Origin: CAZSWR01 sp964610885 | Lineage (GTDB): Bacteria > Bacteroidota > Ignavibacteria > Kapaibacteriales > UBA2268 | Length of the DNA: 56,776 nucleotides | Direction: 5' to 3' | Assembly: GCA_964610885.1 (NCBI GenBank) | Contig: CAZSWR010000009.1 | Coordinates: forward strand, 1 to 56,776 | Shown here: piece by piece, positions 8,620 to 16,581 of the stretch | How positions within the stretch are numbered: the first letter of the stretch is position 1 | How the letters are laid out: each line of letters opens with the position of its first letter | The notes under the pieces: model-generated | What the model was told of the DNA's origin: nothing | Databases searched by the model: none | Seen by the model: the letters and a program-made list of their open reading frames with translations, nothing else | Made by a program: the position numbers and the translations under genes

Positions 8620-8689
8620 AGTATATTATAGAATATTATAGTATACTTACAGGGCCTAAAGTATACTAAGAAAAAATATAATATACTTT
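8618..8689. promoter_or_regulatory. 72-bp nested palindrome: four AGTATACT-like octamers at exact 20-bp spacing
   Basis: Octamers start at 8620 (AGTATATT), 8640 (AGTATACT), 8660 (AGTATACT) and 8680 (AATATACT), each two helical turns apart. Outer arms AAAGTATATTATA (8618-8630) and TATAATATACTTT (8677-8689) are perfect 13-bp inverted repeats. Inner arms AGTATACTT (8640-8648) and AAGTATACT (8659-8667) share the same dyad axis near 8653. This geometry fits a cooperative repressor array; a cruciform is the alternative. The core is shared with the palindrome upstream of the island at 1100. It lies in the 375-bp gap before hsdR. Confidence 0.6.
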
Positions 8690-8817
8690 GTAGGCAAAAT
8701 TCAATATATTGCAGAGGCACATATTTCGACACATATTTTTCATTTCAATAAGTCAAAAGCTATCTAACATGTTAGTTATCAACAAACTACCGAGACACAT
8801 ATTTCAAACAAAAAAGG

Positions 8818-8860
8818 AGTCGAATCCTCAACCCCTGAACGATCGGGGTCACCCCAACCC
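8818..8860 (-). other. tRNA-like 3' fragment (doubtful)
   Basis: Read on the minus strand, this stretch contains a T-arm-like string (GAGGATTCGACTCC) preceded by a CCCC..GGGG arm enclosing a seven-base loop with T in the second position. The T-stem is one base short and a whole cloverleaf cannot be drawn. It may be a decayed tRNA end of the kind left by integration, or chance. It sits between the array and hsdR. Confidence 0.2.
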
Positions 8861-8869
8861 GCATAAAAA

Positions 8870-8893
8870 AAACGCTGATACGGTACAGCGTTT
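8870..8893 (-). terminator. Hairpin with flanking A-run, terminator-like on the minus strand
   Basis: AAACGCTG and CAGCGTTT form an 8-bp stem around an 8-base loop. The adjoining A-run on the + side would be a T-run for a minus-strand transcript. No minus-strand gene is evident upstream, so it may be a relic. With the array and the tRNA-like piece it makes up the non-coding gap 8620-8994. Confidence 0.4.
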
Positions 8894-8994
8894 GAAACCT
8901 TTATAAATCCCAGACCTAAGGTAAAGGATAATACAAACATAATAAATATTTTTCAAATGCGTTACGTTTCCAAAAACCAATAATTGCATGCTCT

Positions 8995-11900
8995 ATGACA
9001 ACTCCATCATTTAAAGAAGATTACATAAGCCTGATTCCCGCACTTCAGATGCTGATTAAGTTGGGCTATAAGTACTTAACACCCGAAGAAGCCCTGATCG
9101 AACGTGGTAATAAAACTACGAACGTGATTCTGGAGCGTGTCCTCGAAAATTGGCTCAGAGATAAAAACAAGATCGTTTCCAAGGGCGGCCAGTATCGGTT
9201 CTCCAACATCAACATTACAAATGCTGTACAGTCTCTGAAGCAAGTACTGTTCGACGGGCTTGTCCGCACTAATGAAAAGATATACGATTTAATATCACTC
9301 GGCAAAAGCTTTGAAGAGAATATCCAAGGCAGCACAAAAAGCTATACAATGAAGTATATCGATTGGGAGAATGTCGAGAATAATGTTTTCCATGTAACAA
9401 ATGAGTTCGATGTGGAAACAAACGACGGAAAGAAACACCGCAGGCCCGATATTGTTTTGTTCGTCAACGGTATTCCGTTTGTGGTGATCGAGTGCAAACG
9501 CCCCGATATTGACGGATCGATTGATGAAGCAATCTCTCAGATGATCCGAAATCAAGGCAACAATGAAATCCCCAATTTGTTCCTCTACACTCAATTGTTG
9601 CTTGTGTTAAACAAGAACGAAGGTCGCTACGCAACGACAGGCACCGAGGCCAAGTTTTGGGCAGTATGGAAAGAAAAGGACGCCAGAGCAGATTTCGAAG
9701 CAAAAGTTAATGAAATTGTGAATACTCCACTTGCCGCCGAAGATAAGAAAAGATTGTTCCAATCGAGATATAATCATATCATGGAGCATTTCGACGAGCT
9801 GGATTCTGCCGGTCGTTGCGTTACCGAACAAGACAAAACAATTTGTGCCCTTCTAAGCAAATCCAGGCTGATAGAGCTGTCGAGGCAATTCATTGTTTTT
9901 GATAATGGAGAAAAAAAAATAGCTCGTTATCAGCAATACTTTTCTGTGAAAAAGACACTTATCCGGGTCAAAGAAATTGACGAAAAAGGATGCCGACGAG
10001 GAGGCGTCATTTGGCATACTCAAGGCAGTGGGAAGTCCCTGACGATGGTAATGCTTGCAAAGGCATTGGCATTGGACAAAGAAATCATTAACCCGAGGAT
10101 TGTGCTTGTAACGGATAGAGTTGATCTTGACACTCAGATTTGCAATACATTCAATGCTTGCGACATGCAAGCCGTAAAGGCCAAGACAGGCGAAAATTTG
10201 ATAAATCTGATTGCTCAAGAAAGCCGTTCAATAATAACCACAGTAATCGACAAATTCGATGCAGCAGGGAAAAAGAGAGGTTATAAAAACACATCGAAAA
10301 ATGTGTTTGTTCTCGTGGATGAGAGCCACCGAAGCCAGTACGGGCAATCACAAGCAATGATGAGGCGAATACTGCCCAACAGTGTTTATATCGGTTTTAC
10401 GGGCACTCCACTTCTGAGGAAAGATAAAAACACGGCTCAAAAATTCGGCGGTTTTATTGATTCATACACAATCAGCCAAGCTGTCGAAGATAAAGCAGTC
10501 GTACCATTGCTATACGAAGGAAGGCTTGTTGAGCAGGAAGTAACTCAGGATGCAATAGATAAATGGTTCGACAGGTTAAGTGAAAATCTGTCGGAGGAAC
10601 AGTCAAAAGATCTGAAACGAAAGTACAGCCGATCCGAAAAGATTAACTCAACCGAAAAAAGGCTGGAAATGATAGCTTGGGATATAAGTACTCACTTCTC
10701 CGCAAATTGGAAGGGTACGGGTTTCAAGGCGCAATTAGCAGCACCGAGAAAAGAAGACGCCATCAAACTTAAAAATTTCTTTGACGAAATCGGCAAGGTC
10801 AAAGCTGAGGTAATTATTTCATCTCCCGATACACGAGAAGGGAATGATCAAGTTGACGAAGACCCGAAAGAATTGGTTCAGAAGTTTTGGAAACAAATGA
10901 TGAACAAATACGGGAACGAAAAGGAATATAACAATCAAATTATTAATGCTTTTAAAAGCAGTGATGATCCTGACTTGCTTATCGTAGTCGACAAACTCTT
11001 GACGGGATTTGATGCACCGAGGAATACGATTCTGTATTTGGTAAAATCATTGAAGGAGCATGCTCTGCTTCAAGCAATTGCCAGAGTTAACCGTGTTTTT
11101 GCAGGTAAAGATTTCGGATTCATCATTGATTACAATGGTATTCTCGGCGAACTCGATAAGGCTCTTACAACTTACAGTGTTCTCGAAGAATTTGAAGAGA
11201 ATGACATTGAAATGACATTCACCAATATCAAAGAGATTATTAAACAACTCCCTCAGAAACATTCTGAATTGCGGGATGTTTTCAAGTGTATCAAGAACAA
11301 AAAGGATGCAGAAGAATTCGAACAATTCTTAAGCGATAAGGACATCAGGAAGAATTTCTACGAAAAGTTGTCTTCGTATTCTAGGGTATTGGCAATTGCA
11401 CTCGGCTCGACCAAATTCTACGAGAACGAAAATGAAAACAAAATTGATCTGTACAAAGCGGATTTAAAATTCTTCCAAGGACTAAGGTATTCGATCAAGA
11501 TAAGATATGCCGAATCGATTGATTTCAGTGATTATGAATCAAGAATTCAAAAATTACTTGATGAATATGTCGTAGCAAATGATATTATCAAAATAACCGA
11601 ACAAGTAAATATTTTTGATAAAGAACTGTTTGAAAAAGAGGTCGAAAAAGTCCAAGGTACAGCGGCAAAAGCTGACATGATTGCACATAAATTGATAAAG
11701 ACAATTACCGAGAAATATAACGAAGACCCTGTCTATTATGCAAAATTTTCAAAGTTGATTCAGGATACTATCGATGAATACAGAGCGCATAGAATCACAG
11801 AAGCAGAATATCTACAAAAGGTAATTGTGCAAAAAAACAACTTTTTGGAAAGAAAAGATGATGATTTGCCTTCAATTATCAGGAACCGAACTGTTGCGAA

Positions 11901-12183
11901 AGCATTCTACGGCATTGTGAACGAAGCAATTGGCTCTCATTTTACGGATGAAAATGCGTTGAAAACCACAGCATCAAAGATCGGCGTTATGATAGATGAT
12001 ATTGTAATTAGGAACAGAGTAGTTGACTGGTATTTAAAAGAAGATGTTCAGAATAAAATTATCAATGAAATAGAGGACTATCTTTATTCCCTCAAGGATG
12101 GCAATGAATTGAATCTGACGTTTGACGAAATAGATAAAATTCTAGAAATATCAATTGATATTGCTAAAAGAAGGTACTCGTAA
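8995..12183 (+). CDS. hsdR: Type I restriction enzyme motor/nuclease (R) subunit
   Basis: 1062 residues, normal HsdR length. It translocates DNA using ATP and cuts unmethylated DNA at a distance when bound to HsdM/HsdS. The N-terminal nuclease has the PD-(D/E)xK core with D152 in RPDIVLF and E166-C-K168 in VIECKRPD. The helicase motor has Walker A HTQGSGKS (341-348), motif II DESH (442-445), GFTGTPL, and motif VI ARVNRVF. No motif is missing. The ATG at 8995 has a weak ribosome site. It is separated from the M/S genes by the palindrome array, so it is probably transcribed from its own controlled promoter, a usual precaution for restriction genes. Confidence 0.95.
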   Translation: MTTPSFKEDYISLIPALQMLIKLGYKYLTPEEALIERGNKTTNVILERVLENWLRDKNKIVSKGGQYRFSNINITNAVQSLKQVLFDGLVRTNEKIYDLISLGKSFEENIQGSTKSYTMKYIDWENVENNVFHVTNEFDVETNDGKKHRRPDIVLFVNGIPFVVIECKRPDIDGSIDEAISQMIRNQGNNEIPNLFLYTQLLLVLNKNEGRYATTGTEAKFWAVWKEKDARADFEAKVNEIVNTPLAAEDKKRLFQSRYNHIMEHFDELDSAGRCVTEQDKTICALLSKSRLIELSRQFIVFDNGEKKIARYQQYFSVKKTLIRVKEIDEKGCRRGGVIWHTQGSGKSLTMVMLAKALALDKEIINPRIVLVTDRVDLDTQICNTFNACDMQAVKAKTGENLINLIAQESRSIITTVIDKFDAAGKKRGYKNTSKNVFVLVDESHRSQYGQSQAMMRRILPNSVYIGFTGTPLLRKDKNTAQKFGGFIDSYTISQAVEDKAVVPLLYEGRLVEQEVTQDAIDKWFDRLSENLSEEQSKDLKRKYSRSEKINSTEKRLEMIAWDISTHFSANWKGTGFKAQLAAPRKEDAIKLKNFFDEIGKVKAEVIISSPDTREGNDQVDEDPKELVQKFWKQMMNKYGNEKEYNNQIINAFKSSDDPDLLIVVDKLLTGFDAPRNTILYLVKSLKEHALLQAIARVNRVFAGKDFGFIIDYNGILGELDKALTTYSVLEEFEENDIEMTFTNIKEIIKQLPQKHSELRDVFKCIKNKKDAEEFEQFLSDKDIRKNFYEKLSSYSRVLAIALGSTKFYENENENKIDLYKADLKFFQGLRYSIKIRYAESIDFSDYESRIQKLLDEYVVANDIIKITEQVNIFDKELFEKEVEKVQGTAAKADMIAHKLIKTITEKYNEDPVYYAKFSKLIQDTIDEYRAHRITEAEYLQKVIVQKNNFLERKDDDLPSIIRNRTVAKAFYGIVNEAIGSHFTDENALKTTASKIGVMIDDIVIRNRVVDWYLKEDVQNKIINEIEDYLYSLKDGNELNLTFDEIDKILEISIDIAKRRYS

Positions 12184-12887
12184 TGAGCGAACATATAATC
12201 GAAATAGACGGTCTTCGGGTGAAGTATGTCATTGAGCGGAAGGAAACAAAAACCATCAAGTTCAAAGTTTATCCTGATTTGACTATCAAGGCAATTGTGC
12301 CCTTTTCAATAAGTGATGCAGAGGTACATGAAAGAATTGAGAATCGCAAACAATGGATAAAAAAGAATATTGATTTCTTTTCCGAGAATCGCAAGAAAGA
12401 CAAAAAGAGACTAATATCAGGTTCGTCCATTTATTATCTTGGTAAACAATATAGGATTCGCATTCAAGAATCGCCGAAGAATGAGATTAAACTTGTCGGT
12501 AAGTATTTAGTAGTCGGTTGTAAAAGCCAGGACAGCCGTATTGTTGAAGGCATTATCGACAGATGGTATCGAATACATGCCCAAACATACTTTATTAAAA
12601 TGGCAGAAAAATGCCTTTTAAAGCTAGAGAAATATGGTATTTCCATGCCGACAATACTACTTCGAAGAATGAAAACTCGTTGGGGGTCTTGTGTAAGCAA
12701 CAAAAACAAGATAATATTGAATACAGAATTAATTAAGAAATCAAGAATCTGCATTGAATATGTAATAATGCACGAACTGTGTCACTTGAAGTATCCGAAT
12801 CATAATATCCAATTTTACACTTTTTTTTCAATAGTAATGCCTGACCGAGAGGCAAGAAAGAAGAGGCTCGAAGGCTTACGATTATAG
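12183..12887 (+). CDS. YgjP/DUF45-type zinc metallopeptidase-like protein
   Basis: 234 residues. The zinc motif H197-E-L-C-H201 with a third ligand at H207 (HELCHLKYPNH) and the preceding segment RRMKTRWGSCVSNKNKI are the signature of the YgjP-like (DUF45/WLM-related) family. Its ATG overlaps the hsdR stop (TAATG), so it is translationally coupled to hsdR. Association of this family with type I restriction operons is common, but its substrate is not established. The N-terminal half (residues 1-110) is the usual beta-rich part of the family. It is the last gene of the island. Confidence 0.85.
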   Translation: MSEHIIEIDGLRVKYVIERKETKTIKFKVYPDLTIKAIVPFSISDAEVHERIENRKQWIKKNIDFFSENRKKDKKRLISGSSIYYLGKQYRIRIQESPKNEIKLVGKYLVVGCKSQDSRIVEGIIDRWYRIHAQTYFIKMAEKCLLKLEKYGISMPTILLRRMKTRWGSCVSNKNKIILNTELIKKSRICIEYVIMHELCHLKYPNHNIQFYTFFSIVMPDREARKKRLEGLRL

Positions 12888-13110
12888 GTTGTGGTTTTTT
12901 GTGTTATCAGCTATCTGAAATAATTATCTATAGTCAACGAAATGAAATTATTTCCACGTTAAGAACTTTTCAAGAAATAGTAGGAATAGATGATATTTCA
13001 GATTTCATATTATTTGAAGGGCGCACAGAGCATTGTCTTCAATGTTTGGGATTGACCACGAGAATGGTTTTATAATGAGATTTTCTAATAATTGGGTCTT
13101 CTTTGATGAA

Positions 13111-13323
13111 TCAATAAAAGGTTGTTAAAACCCAATAACTCCTTTCGCAATATTCTCGGAATTCCCAATGAGTTTGATAGATATGGCCTATAAATACTTC
13201 TGCCACTTTACTGCAAAAAAGCATAACATCAGTAAACATGAAGCTATCATCATCACTTTTGAGTATATCAAAAAATAAAGTAAAAATCTCATCTGGATAT
13301 AAACACGTCATAATATCAGACAT
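13111..13323 (-). CDS. Small hypothetical protein (70 aa), possible remnant
   Basis: An acidic, aromatic-rich short frame (LYPDEIFTLFFDILKSDDDS near the N-terminus) with an ATG start on the minus strand. I do not recognise it. It lies between the end of the restriction island and the first repeat, in a 585-bp stretch that holds no other gene. It may be a remnant of DNA that came with the island. Confidence 0.3.
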   Translation of the reverse strand: MSDIMTCLYPDEIFTLFFDILKSDDDSFMFTDVMLFCSKVAEVFIGHIYQTHWEFREYCERSYWVLTTFY

Positions 13324-13411
13324 AATGCTTTACATCAATTCTTAATAACCAGTAACATATCCATATAGTTAAGAAACATCGAGCACATTCCTCTGAGGTG
13401 TGGCACATCTT

Positions 13412-13483
13412 TCTACTTGCTACTTTTACCTTTTCCCTTGCAACTATTTTCATCTCATCATCACATCATCTCATCATCTCATC
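13412..13483 (-). repeat. Composite repeat fragment (inverted orientation)
   Basis: 13412-13444 is the reverse complement, with small changes, of a block at 51119-51149 (core GGTAAAAGTAGCAAGT). 13451-13483 is the reverse complement of the GATGATGTGATG-type stretch found at 15691, 51063 and 51241. The repeat reaches into the glycosyltransferase gene: its last codons and stop are written in the repeat sequence. Confidence 0.6.
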
Positions 13484-14670
13484 GCTTTCTGGTATTCGCG
13501 GAGTATGATTTCAGTTCCGGCGCGCCAGCTGTAGCGCTCGCTGACGAAGTTCGATGCTTTGGCGCCGAGCCGCGGCAAAGAATCTGTATTGGACATCAGG
13601 TACGAAATTCGAGCAATGAACTCTTGTTCGCTGTCGGCAATGAACAGGCCGTTGGATTCGTCGGCTTCAATGCCCTCGGCGGCGATGCCCGTGGCCACAG
13701 TTGGCAGGCCCGAAGCAAGAGCCTCGAGTATTTTTATCCGTATACCGCCGCCGACGAACAGCGGTGCAATGCAAATCCCTGCGCGAGCGAGGTACTCGGG
13801 AATCGACTGGACGTATCCCAGTGCGCGGATTCCCAAGCGGGAGTCCGATTTGAACAAAGTGTCCGAGCCTTTGCCGATAATCGTCAGCGACGCATCGGGG
13901 AAGCGGCGTTTGATTTCGGGCATCACTTTGGCAATGAACCACCGGAGTCCGTCTGCGTTGTGCCTCCAGAAGAATGAAGTCGCGATTAGCATTTCGAGGC
14001 CATTGCGACCGTGGCCGCTTGGCGCGAGGAATTTGTCCATATCGACGCCCGCCGGCACGGTTACCAAATGCGCATTGGGCGCGATCTGCCGAGCTTTTTC
14101 GTGGTCGTTCGTGGTGATTGGAAATGAGATGTCGAATTTTTCAATTAGCGCGCCTTCGTATCGCCTGAGCAGTAGCGCTTGGTAGAGCGAGTAATACTTC
14201 ATCGGATTCGCAAGCGAAAGAGAATCTGCGTAGCGTTTCCAGATAATCCATTCCACGTTGTGCAAACGCAATCCGGCTGCGCATCCGAGCTTTTTCCGAG
14301 CGTACAGAGCTGCGCGAGCCATGGCCGTGTGGTCGGCATGGACCACGTCGAACTTGCGGGATTTCAGGTATTTATCGAGGAACGAAGTTACTTTCGCGTT
14401 GAAATGCTTGAACAGATAGACCGAGTCGTTCCGCACGAAAGCGCTCATTGCGTTCGAGATACTATTTTCCGGTTTGAGTTCGATGGTCTCGAGCCGGGCA
14501 TATTTTTCGAATTCTTTGGCGTGTTCGTCGCTGATAGTGCCGTCGTCGAAGGTCAGGAAAGTAACGTCGCAGCCCAATTCGGCAAATTGTTTGGTGATAT
14601 TGAAAATCCCAATCTTTCCGCCATCGTCTGCCGGAAGGGTGAACCGCGGAGCTATTTGCAGTATTCGCAT
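13474..14670 (-). CDS. Glycosyltransferase family 4 (GT-B fold)
   Basis: 398 residues. Retaining glycosyltransferases of this family add sugars from nucleotide donors to cell-surface glycans. The N-terminus MRILQIAPRFTLPADDGGK is the usual GT4 start with the glycine-rich acceptor loop. The donor-site region near residue 300 (PLFVGGGIRIKILEALASGL) carries the expected E-x7-E-like pattern. It starts one base after the stop of the upstream GT2 gene, so the two form an operon, probably for exopolysaccharide or O-antigen. Its final codons (A-M-R-stop) lie inside an interspersed repeat, so the natural C-terminus may have been changed. Confidence 0.85.
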   Translation of the reverse strand: MRILQIAPRFTLPADDGGKIGIFNITKQFAELGCDVTFLTFDDGTISDEHAKEFEKYARLETIELKPENSISNAMSAFVRNDSVYLFKHFNAKVTSFLDKYLKSRKFDVVHADHTAMARAALYARKKLGCAAGLRLHNVEWIIWKRYADSLSLANPMKYYSLYQALLLRRYEGALIEKFDISFPITTNDHEKARQIAPNAHLVTVPAGVDMDKFLAPSGHGRNGLEMLIATSFFWRHNADGLRWFIAKVMPEIKRRFPDASLTIIGKGSDTLFKSDSRLGIRALGYVQSIPEYLARAGICIAPLFVGGGIRIKILEALASGLPTVATGIAAEGIEADESNGLFIADSEQEFIARISYLMSNTDSLPRLGAKASNFVSERYSWRAGTEIILREYQKAMR

Positions 14671-14671
14671 C

Positions 14672-15610
14672 CTATTTCCCTTTGCGTTTGAATTTCATTT
14701 TAATAGCGGAGAAAAAGTATTTACGCAAGTATTTCGAGATTGGGAAACCAAGCGTAATATCGTATAATTTATCCTTCGGCACCGGCGCGCGTTCGTTTCG
14801 GATGGTCGCCAGGGCCACGGCGGGCATGGACAGTGCCATCTCGAAGAAAAAGGAAATCGGCATGCGCCGCATCGGGATTTGCAGCAATTGGAAAAAGTAA
14901 ATAGCCATCGAATTGCGAATCGCGCTGCCGGTCGGGAAGTGCTTCCAGACGAGCCTCATGTATTGGTTCGAGATCAGTGCGTGGTTCCTGAGGCGATTCC
15001 TGGCCCTTTCGGAGGCGTAGTGCAGCGCGCGGAACTGCGGAAAGTATCGGATCTGGAAGCCGGCGAAAATTGCGCGAATGGAGAAATCATATTCCTCGAA
15101 GCCGAAACCCCAGAATCCGCCGATGCTCTCGAAGACATCGCGGCGAATCATTGCGCCCGAACCGGTGAAGGAATGGCATTGGTAGCCACGCTCGGGCGGG
15201 TTAGCGGCGTCCACCGGCAGCGGATACCACGCAGAAGGCAACTCGCCGGAGCGCATTTCGATATTCTCCATAGCAATGATGGAAATCTCTGGGAATTGTT
15301 CCATTATTCTTGCCATCTCGGCAAAATCAGTGTCCGAGCCGGGGAGCGAATCGCTGTCGCACCGCCAAATCAGGCTACCCGTGGCCGCCCGCACTCCTGC
15401 GATGTACGAACGAAGGTCGTAATTGTCCGGCATCGAGATATAATTCACGAATGGAAAATCGCGGAGCACAGCCTCGCGAGTGCCGTCTGTGGAGGCATTG
15501 TCCACGACGATATACTCCACGTCGGGATGGGTCTGGCGCGAATAGCCATCGAGGACGAAGAGCACGTCTTCTTTGCGGTTGTATGTCAGTATGATTACGC
15601 TAACTCTCAT
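14672..15610 (-). CDS. Glycosyltransferase family 2 (GT-A fold)
   Basis: 312 residues. It begins with the GT2 nucleotide-sugar binding strand (MRVSVIILTYNRKEDVLFVL, then VVDNASTDGT). The metal-binding DxD is D-S-D in WRCDSDSLPGSD near residue 98, and the acceptor-side FEEYDFSIRA matches the ED-x-D region. It is a cytosolic or membrane-associated transferase with hydrophobic C-terminal helices. It is the first gene of a two-gene minus-strand operon with the GT4 gene. The acceptor sugar cannot be told from sequence. Confidence 0.9.
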   Translation of the reverse strand: MRVSVIILTYNRKEDVLFVLDGYSRQTHPDVEYIVVDNASTDGTREAVLRDFPFVNYISMPDNYDLRSYIAGVRAATGSLIWRCDSDSLPGSDTDFAEMARIMEQFPEISIIAMENIEMRSGELPSAWYPLPVDAANPPERGYQCHSFTGSGAMIRRDVFESIGGFWGFGFEEYDFSIRAIFAGFQIRYFPQFRALHYASERARNRLRNHALISNQYMRLVWKHFPTGSAIRNSMAIYFFQLLQIPMRRMPISFFFEMALSMPAVALATIRNERAPVPKDKLYDITLGFPISKYLRKYFFSAIKMKFKRKGK

Positions 15611-15670
15611 TTAGCGAAAATAACCAAATCGAACATATTAAGCAATTTTTGAGTTCGGAAAGCAAAAAAA

Positions 15671-15941
15671 GTCTGAACTGAGATTGGGCAGATGAGATGA
15701 TGTGATGATGTGATGATATGGTGATGTGATGATATGGTGATGAGATGATTGCCTGCGTGGCGAGTCATATTATACGTCTTATTTTCACTCACTTACACAA
15801 TTCCCATCCTTGGCAAGGAGGGGTGCCCGAAGGGCGGGGTGGTTAGGCACTCCCACCTACTCGAGAGAATGGCTTGGGTAACCTTCCAAAGGTTAATACC
15901 ACAAATTGTCTGAACTGTGATTGATTTAATCAGCTGATGTG
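15671..15941 (+). repeat. Composite modular repeat, copy near 15.8 kb
   Basis: The order is: GTCTGAACTGAGATT (15671), a GATGATGTGATG-type run (15691-15749), GCCTGCGTGGCGAGTCATA with only a stump of the hairpin module, CACTCACTTACAC, then the TTGGCAAGGAGGGGTGCCCG block with its GCCC-GAA-GGGC stem (15803-15843), ACCTTCCAAAGGTT (15881), and another GTCTGAACTGTGATT (15908). It fills the gap between the glycosyltransferase operon and cutA. No gene is visible in it. Confidence 0.75.
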
Positions 15942-16166
15942 ACTCATCCGATGACTTACAGATTCTTCTGTCTCATAGTCTCGTCCGGATTATTATTGTC
16001 ATCGGGTACATTAGCAATGCAGTGGCCGAATTCCCAACCAACTCAAATCGAAAAATTTCTGTATTATATAAGTGAATCACAGATTTTTTCCAACCACGCA
16101 AAAATATCTTTGAAAAAGCATAAAAATATGTTACTTTGCACAGTTAGTTTATTCATTGGAGTTGAA

Positions 16167-16496
16167 ATGGAAAGTACTTCGGACGTGAAAATGATATTCG
16201 TAACCACGGATTCATTCGAGGACGCAAAACACATTGCCCGCATATTGGTAACTGAAAAACTCGCGGCCTGCTGCTCGATTATACAAAATGTTTTTTCTGT
16301 GTTCGGGTGGCATTCGGCTGTTCAGGAGCGCCACGAATATACAATGATGATCAAAACGACAACCGACAAGCTGGCAGAGCTTGAGAACAGGGTGCATGAA
16401 CTGCATTCCGACGAGGTTCCCGAAATAATCGCGGTCAGCGTTACCGATATTTCCGAGTCGTACTTGAGCTGGATCAACCAAGTCCTTTCCGAATAA
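16167..16496 (+). CDS. cutA: CutA1-like divalent-cation tolerance protein
   Basis: 109 residues, normal CutA1 length. Recognisable family segments are VTTDSFEDAKHIARILVTEK, LAACCSI, and the C-terminal EVPEIIAVSV..SYLSWI. CutA1 forms very stable cytosolic trimers; a role in copper tolerance was proposed long ago but the true function is unclear. An open frame extends 76 codons upstream, but that part overlaps repeat sequence and has no homology. The ATG at 16167, with GGAG seven bases upstream, is chosen. It is probably monocistronic or read with the aminotransferase gene 85 bp downstream. Confidence 0.85.
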   Translation: MESTSDVKMIFVTTDSFEDAKHIARILVTEKLAACCSIIQNVFSVFGWHSAVQERHEYTMMIKTTTDKLAELENRVHELHSDEVPEIIAVSVTDISESYLSWINQVLSE

Positions 16497-16581
16497 ACTG
16501 GCTAATACTCTCAATACTGCCGGCTTTCGAGTCGGCCTTATGCAAAGAAACTGATTTTACTAAGTAATAAAAAAAGAGAAA

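Noticed and set aside
8709..8906. 65-codon open frame between the second fic gene and hsdR
   Set aside because: Its composition follows tRNA-like and hairpin DNA (it runs through both structures), and it has no ribosome site.
1183..12887. Prophage or integrative element carrying the RM island
   Set aside because: No integrase, transposase, capsid, terminase or conjugation gene is visible in or next to it; only composition and a doubtful tRNA fragment hint at transfer.
15939..16166. N-terminal extension of the CutA frame
   Set aside because: It overlaps the repeat region and has no similarity to CutA; a good ribosome site precedes the internal ATG at 16167.
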